From contig OZ038478.1 in the NCBI GenBank assembly GCA_964036315.1, forward strand, positions 146,939,258-147,003,257: 64,000 bases of DNA, read 5' to 3'. The notes beneath the pieces were generated by a model. That model was given only the letters and a program-made list of their open reading frames with translations. It did not search any database and had not been told where the DNA came from. Origin of the DNA: Acanthosepion esculentum (lineage: Eukaryota > Mollusca > Cephalopoda > Sepiida > Sepiidae). Positions 58,026-64,000 of the stretch are shown piece after piece. The position numbers were made by a program, and so were the translations under genes. Within the stretch, counting starts at the first letter, position 1. Every line of letters starts with the position of its first letter.

Positions 58026-60230
58026 TCATCTGCTTTCGTTATGGTAAATTCGGGCATATACGTGTGAAATGGCATTTTTTAAAATTTTGACCCCTATCGG
58101 AACAAGAGTTAATAGTTTGGTTTTAAAAGAGGCAATGCCTGTATTTAGTTATGAAGATACTAATGGAAATATTTGTAAATGTTTATTAAAAAGGGCTTTA
58201 TAGATCCCTAAATTTAAACAAAATATTTTCTCAAGTTCAGTGTGCTGTTAAAACCGGTGTTAAAGTTAATTTTCACCGAGACAATTCAAAATTAATATAG
58301 CCAGACGAACTGAATTTAATATACAACAGAATGGACGTTTATATTATTTGAAAAGTACTAAATCTGTAAAAACAGCCAGCCATGATTTAACGACTTGGCA
58401 TAAAATATTAGGCCATTGTAATCATTCGGATATTAAAAAATTACAAGAACACGTTACTGGAATGAAAATTGCATCCTCAAAGGGCTGACAACATTGTGAC
58501 ACATGTATTAAAGGAAAAATGGCAAAGTAAAGAAAGAGGGATCGAATCCCAAAATAAACAGAACTCTTGTTCAGAGTTTATTGCGACTTAGCGGGTTCAA
58601 TTTCACCAACGGCTATAGGCAATTATGCATATGAATTAAATTTTGTAGACGAAAATTCAGAACTTATGATGATATATTTTCTGAAAAACAAATCTGATAC
58701 TTTACAAGCTAGAAAAATGTATTTACCTTATATATCACCTTATGGAAAAGTAAAAACAAATAGTTAAACAGATAATGGTGGTGAGTTTACTTCGGTCGAT
58801 TATGAAAACCAGTCCTTACACGCGCCGCACCAGAATGGAATTGATGAACGTAGTTGGCGGAAGCTTTTTGAAATGGCTAGATGTTTGTTAATAGAATCTA
58901 AGTTCCCCAAAATCTGTGGGTCTATGCATTAAATACCGCCGTATATACAAGAAACTGTTGCTATAAGAGTAACATTAAAAGAGACTCTTTACGCAGCTTA
59001 TACAAAGTACAAACCCAACGTTAGTGGTATGCATACTTTTGGTATAATTTTGCGAATACAGGGCAAAGTTTGATCCAAAAAGTAAACGAGGCATATTTAC
59101 TGGTTAGGACGGGGCAAATCTGTCTTATATGTTTTATTTCCGAGAATGGGAAATAATAAGGAGAATCAGACGCAAACCTTCAATTAAGAGGAAATATAAC
59201 TGGGTAGGAGGATAATTCCACGTTATCTGACTAGAATTAAAAAAGGGCCAGAGAACGTGGAATAAATTACTACATTCCTATTTAATGGGACAACCTTTTG
59301 ATCCTTCTTCGGTGGACCCATGTCTGTACACAAGTACATTTAATAATAGAAATATAAGCAATTCTGATTATTTGGGTCGGCGATATACTAATTGCTTCAA
59401 AATGTGAAGCTGCTTTATTAAAAATCAAAAATTCCTTGAATGAAGGAATAAATGACCGACTTGGGTCGACTATCATGGTTTCTTGGTATACAGTTCGAAT
59501 TTAAGGACAACACTATTATAATGATTCAATCCAGATACATCGACAAACTCTTATCAAAATTCGACATGCGAAAATGCAAAATGCGGACTATTCCATGTGA
59601 AATGGATTTAAACGCAATTATGAATAATGAAGATGGTATAGCGGCGTGTGAGAAAGAATACAGAATGTTGATAGGAAGTCATGACATCAACAAGGCCAGA
59701 CATCTGCTATACGGTTACTAAATTATCTCAAAACTTAAATAAACCAAGGACTGCACATTTAACAAGGGCTAAGCAGATATTACGTTATTTAAAAAGAACT
59801 AAGAATCAGAAAATAGTATTTCGACAATCGAGAAACCCACTGCAACTGGAAGTATTTTGTGATGCTGATTGGGCAAATCCACCAGATCGCAAGCAACACA
59901 AGAAGCTATTTTTCTAAAATTACTAATGAAAACTATTACAACGCTAATAATAAGTGAGTCTATAACTATTTACTGTGATAATCTGAATAGTATTGCTTTG
60001 GCTAAAAATCCCATAATACATCAAAAATCAAACAATATTGATATTGAATATCACTTTGTTAGAGAGCAGACACAAAAGAAAACAGTACAATTTGAATGTA
60101 TTCAATCGGAAAATAATGTGCCGGATTTATTTACAAAACCAATTATCAAAATTGAAATTACGGGCTTTCATTCCTCTTATATTTGATACTGACTTAAAAG
60201 ACTGTCCTATGGTCCTGGGTAAGACGTAAA
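58026..60230 (+). pseudogene. Ty1/copia gag end and pol
   Basis: Starts with CFRYGKFGHIRVKWH (58027-58075), a gag zinc knuckle with two Cys lost. The protease active site is not seen; sequence resumes with LVLKEAMPVFSYEDTNGNIC and KFKQNIFS. Integrase zinc region: TTWHKILGHCNHSDI then CDTCIKGKMAK; core DNGGEFTS (58770) and HQNGIDERSWRKLFEMARCL. RT remains only as the C-terminal portion MTDLGRLSWFLGIQF (59452) and TRPDICYTVTKLSQNLNKPR. RNase H has FCDADWANPPDRK, then a deletion, then TIYCDNLNSIALAKNPIIHQ and EYHFVREQT, ending NVPDLFTKPI. Domain order INT-RT marks copia. Stops, frameshifts and deletions are numerous. Confidence 0.92.
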
Positions 60231-60694
60231 ACTACAGCCATTAGTTATTGTCCTATATTGGAGTATAAACATAAATAGTCCTACTTTTATCCCGATCCTC
60301 CTCCTGAATGACTCTCAGAATCACTCTGACCCGGAGTGATAGTGTCTGTTTTAATGGGCCCCTGGCTATGGGTAAAATAACAACTTTTTCCACTTTTTGT
60401 TTTGATCACAACCTAAATTTATAATATTGTTCTTAATGTTTATTAACCTAAAGTACTTAACAGTGAACAAATGATATAATTAAGTTTTGTGGATATACAT
60501 TTTTCATTAAAAAAAAAAAAACAATATAAATTTTTTTTTAAATCATTTTATGAATATTAAGAAAAAAATAATTATTTGAATGCTAAAAATAAAATAAAAT
60601 AAAATAAGTAAAAAAAAGAAAAAAATCTTTTTATTAATACTAAATTATTTGTTCAATATAAATATTAACTTTACTAATATTTTGAAGGAAGATT
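60231..60694. other. AT-rich flank; no feature
   Basis: Possible copia 3' non-coding DNA near 60230-60400, then A/T-rich sequence including several A-runs (60508, 60590-60630). No LTR copy was identified. Confidence 0.4.
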
Positions 60695-61476
60695 CTATAA
60701 TATACACACCACATGCGGCCTGGCGTTGTCATGGAGGAAAAGCACACCTTTGAGATTCATCAGTGCTGGCTCCTTCTGGCGCAATGCCTGTTGCACACGT
60801 TTCAATTGCTGCGAGTATAGGTCTCCAGTGACCGTTTGGCCCGTTGGTAGCAGTTCATAATGAACCACTTGAAGACCTGTCCACCAGATACAAAGCATAA
60901 TCTTGCGTGGGTGCATCGGCGTTCTTGCTGTGTGAGGGACAGCATTCTGAGGAGTCAACCAATGTCTGGAACGCTTGGGAGTTTCGTACAGGACTCACTT
61001 TTCATCACTGTTAAGCACTCGATTGAATAAGGATGCGGTACGGTGGTGAGAAAACAGCGATACGCAGGCTGCCACTCATTGTCCCTTGTGGACCTCCAAC
61101 AGCGTTTGCGGAACCCACTTGCTCACTTTGTACGTCTTACCTAGGCGGTGCAGGTGAAGTCTAACTGTTTCATCGGAAACGTGGAACTGTCTTGCAAGTT
61201 CACCACAGGTTAGACTACTGCCCTCTTTAATGGCCGCCTTCAGGACTCCGTCATTCAAGACCTGTGGTTGTCCACTGCGAGGCTCATCAGGAACAGGAGA
61301 GAAAAATCTCGCGACTTGGATTTTCGAAACCAACGCCTTGCAGTACGTTCATCCACAGCACTATCCCCAAACGCTTGACATATGCGGCGACTTGATGCAG
61401 CTGCTGATAAGCCCACTTTGAAGTCGTAAAGCAAACAGCCCCGAAAGAGATCTCTAGACACTTCCATCCTTCTCAC
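60695..61476 (-). pseudogene. mariner transposase, truncated
   Basis: Minus-strand frames: MEVSRDLFRGCLLYDF then AAASSRRICQAFGDSAVDER and TARRWFRKSKSRDFSL (first HTH), DEPRSGQPQVLND, TCGELARQFHVSDETVRLHL (second HTH), then SDEK followed by a TGA where Trp is usual (near 61000, first catalytic Asp in SDEK), TPMHPRKIMLCIWWTG, and VLFLHDNARPH (second catalytic Asp, about 60710). The reading is lost at 60695, before the third aspartate of the DD34D triad. About 255 of the usual about 345 residues remain. No terminal inverted repeat was found. It moves by cut-and-paste at TA in active relatives. Confidence 0.9.
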
Positions 61477-62370
61477 AGCTGTCCGGCTTATAACCGATGA
61501 CCGGGCACGGTGCGCGTGTTTTTATAACGTCTGATGTTCCTACTTCCGACTGTCCGAATTTGAAAACAATTGCTATACGCATTTCGTATATATGTCAACT
61601 TCATTCAATGACTAATCAAAAACCGGACATAACTTTTTTGGTTACCTTGTATTTAAAAAATGCTATAATAAAGACTCAACATTTGAGGAAACATTAAATG
61701 ACTTTTTTACTTGATTTGAAACACGTAATAATTTATCTTTCATTTGAAAATCTTCTTTTTAAAGCAAATAATACTTATTGACATGTGACTCAGTAGGTGA
61801 TTCATATGTTGATTTGGTTTCTTAGTAATTATGATCTTACATATGTGTACAATTTCGTTTTATTTAACCATGATAGAAACCTATATAAAGTCTTACATAA
61901 AAGAATAGAGTAGATAACAACTCTTTGTAGACTACATAAAACGTCGCATAGCCGCCGTTGTTTAGGCGAAGTAAAGCTTATAAAGTGGCTCTCTAAACTT
62001 TTGGCACTTTAGCCTACATATTTTATCTAGTTATCTGTTTCCGTTTCTGTAATATATTCACTATACACCCACGAACACATTCAAATCGTTTGACATTGAT
62101 CTGTTTAATTAGAAAAGAATTCCATGTTTATTTCTATTCGATATATCTGTTTCTGTATATGACATGTGCTAATTGAATTCACGTTCGTAGAAGTCAAGAA
62201 TGCTATGACTTTGAACATTTCAGATACAGTAGTGAAACTGGGAAGACTGAAGCCAGAAGTTATTTAATTGTTCTCTCTCTACACAAATACTACGGGAGTA
62301 AGAACATTCAGAACTAGATATGACCCATACTCACCTTTCAGTTTGACAACACCACACGAACGTGAGTGCG
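61477..62370. other. No recognisable feature
   Basis: AT-rich sequence upstream of the mariner relic. It probably includes the mariner 5' UTR and inverted repeat in its first 100-200 bp, but I could not mark a terminus. Confidence 0.4.
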
Positions 62371-62374
62371 CGCG

Positions 62375-62375
62375 T

Positions 62376-62431
<56 letters not shown>
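62375..62431. repeat. (CA)n microsatellite
   Basis: About 28 nearly pure CA units, preceded by GTGCGCGCGTG. Confidence 0.98.
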
Positions 62432-62435
<4 letters not shown>

Positions 62436-62699
62436 TGTTCTCGCGTGTGTGCTTATATATATTACTATTCACAAAAAGATCACGAATCTCATCCAATCTG
62501 TAAAGTTAAAATAAAGAAGATTCTTCTTTAGTGCCTCTTATCTATATGGCGTGAAGACTTTTATAACAGGAGAAAATTCTTTTTTTACAGAAGCACAGAA
62601 GATACAAAAAATATTTGTCAAAAAATAAAGAGTACATTAATCGCAATCGATCTTAGAAAATTGTTGAGGAAAAATGCTTTGCTGACAGCTTTTGCTCAA

Positions 62700-63000
62700 A
62701 CTACATCGAATGAACAAGATGTATTGGAAGGAGAAGAAATTTAACAAAGACTTCTCCTAGCAGCCGTGTCAAGGCTGAAAACCATCGTTCACAAAGACTG
62801 TCTAGAAATGCTTCAACAATTGCAGCCGCAAAGCCTTGAAAACTCAAGAATGACGTATAATTCAAGAGAACAGAAAAGCTGAAAAGCTGAAAAAACAGCT
62901 TACGCGTTGACAATGAGGGCTGCATAAGAGAGCTTCAATAGTTTGAAAGATATTGCTGCAAGATCAGCACCACATCAGAGAATCTCTAGACATTGTAGTC
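62700..63000 (+). pseudogene. Probable Helitron ORF N-terminal repeat region (decayed)
   Basis: Plus frames contain RSQRLSRNASTIAAAK, KAEKTAYALTMRAA, ESFNSLKDIAARSAPHQRIS. From memory many Helitron-type proteins begin with repeats of the form QRxxRxAxxTAAxRAxE, including a MRA...ESFN...AAR block. Stops and frameshifts are frequent. The fragment faces the helicase fragment at 63434-64000, which carries similar repeats on the other strand. Confidence 0.45.
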
Positions 63001-63433
63001 AGCATTGGTCTGTAAAAGTATCCATATATGACCTCCTGCTATTAAGAGAACCAACCCATATGGCCTACCCAAAGTATCTCGATAGCCTGCTTATGCGCAG
63101 ACAAAAAGGTGAACAAAGGAGCATTTTAACATTATGTGCTCGGTGATATGATCGCAAAACCCATCCTTGAAGATTTATTGCAGTTACTGAAAATCCAACT
63201 AACTTATCCAATAATAGGCTAAAGCTAATTACTTAATAAGACAGTTTAGCCTGAATTACACCTTTCAAATAGTCTATTGGGTTGAATTTTATTAAAGACT
63301 TTATTTTAGATTAATTAAATTTAACTCGATTTAAAATTAATCCCAGTTATAGGATCTATTTTAAACGACAAACATACATGTATATGAGAATCAAAACGAA
63401 TAAAAGGATTGACATCATAGGTTCATTTAAAAT

Positions 63434-64000
63434 CTACAAGACTTCATGATAAAGTATATTTTTGGTTTTACCTCGTGGAACAACTACAAAGAGATTTTGT
63501 TTGCCTCTAACTCTGGAGAAACCAACATATAATTGCCCATGTGAAAAGAATGGCTTTTCCAAATGAATGCCTGCAACAGACAATGTTTGTCCTTGGGATT
63601 TGTTTATCGACATTGCAAAACTGACACGAACAGGCAATTGTAGCCTTCTGAAAGGAATCGGTAGTTCTGTTCCTGATGGAATAAGAGAAATCCTTGGAAT
63701 GAACACATTATCCCTCTATGACGTGTTGCATTGTCTTTTTTACCACCAACTGGGGTCCCAACTTTTAGGGCCAATATGGGAGGCGGTAGTCCATGTGGGT
63801 CTAATGAATTAAGAAATTCAGTTGGATAATTCACCACCTGGTCTGGATCTGGGATTGTGTCAATAGACTTGTATGTCTGAAGATTGCCAGCTCGAATGGC
63901 CGCAGTTCTAGTAACATTTCTTATATGTCAAAATGTTCTTTGACCCTCAGTTTCGAGAGCTCGAATGGCAGCAGTTCCAGTAGCATTTCTTACATGTCGA
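63434..64000 (-). pseudogene. Helitron helicase C-terminus plus preceding 21-residue repeats
   Basis: The minus strand from the window edge reads RHVRNATGTAAIRALETEGQ then, one 63-bp period later, HIRNVTRTAAIRA (63890-64000). It then passes directly to YKSIDTIPDPDQVVNYPTEF, LNSLDPHGLPP, a frameshift near 63700, MFIPRISLIPSG, LQLPVRVSFAMSINKSQGQT (helicase motif), HGQLYVGFSRV, and ends KNILYHEVL with stop at 63434. The catalytic Rep domain, Walker A and the NGTR block are missing, so this is an internally deleted copy. It is a different, better preserved lineage than 43593-44100. Confidence 0.85.

Overview
The window is eukaryotic nuclear DNA and almost certainly metazoan. It holds no recognisable host gene, rRNA gene or bacterial-type operon. 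It is a dense graveyard of transposable elements and tandem arrays: Ty3/gypsy, Ty1/copia, Tx1/L1-like, R4/Dong-like, jockey/CR1-like and RTE-like LINEs, Penelope-like elements, Tc1 and mariner DNA transposons, Helitrons, and SINEs with 5S- or tRNA-like heads. This mix, with an AT-rich background, (TA)n/(AAT)n/(TAGA)n/(CA)n microsatellites and very large minisatellites, fits a lophotrochozoan and perhaps a cephalopod mollusc. The organism call is inference only.

Layout. 1-11.83 kb is a 61-bp satellite, about 194 units, with higher-order structure. 11.83-14.6 kb is AT-rich DNA with a small transposon-like peptide relic and a Penelope-type GIY-YIG relic. 14.58-14.84 kb is a solo LTR. 14.86-19.66 kb is a decayed Tc1-type transposon whose transposase is split by about 105 copies of a 32-bp minisatellite. 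19.66-22.5 kb holds a gypsy integrase scrap, the ORF1/ORF2 junction of a Tx1-like LINE, and an RTE-like reverse transcriptase interrupted by a solo LTR with a target-site duplication (TSD). 23.1-31.3 kb holds Penelope-like fragments on both strands. The plus-strand one is separated from a GIY-YIG domain by a ~6.3-kb, 40-bp AT-rich minisatellite, itself carrying a 680-bp non-autonomous Helitron. 31.5-32.8 kb has jockey-like and SINE tails.

33.6-38.5 kb is a structurally complete but mutationally dead Ty3/gypsy element with LTRs, a TSD, a polypurine tract, and a primer-binding-site candidate. 40.2-41.4 kb has two 5S rRNA-derived SINEs, one with an inserted LTR remnant. 41.6-44.1 kb is a Helitron 3' half. 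45.6 kb has a tRNA-like SINE head. 45.9-48.5 kb is a second gypsy element, 5'-truncated where a chimeric Tx1 LINE (48.5-51.9 kb) abuts it. 52.2-60.2 kb is a Ty1/copia element split inside its gag by an R4/Dong-like LINE sitting in an (AAT)n tract. 60.7-61.5 kb is a truncated mariner. 62.7-64 kb has Helitron ORF fragments on both strands.

Nothing here forms a working pathway. The interest lies in the nesting order, two minisatellites expanded inside transposon sequence, precise insertion signatures, and several recombination chimeras. I did not find a convincing new gene system. All coding entries are pseudogenes or fragments, and clade names rest on motif recognition, not database searches.
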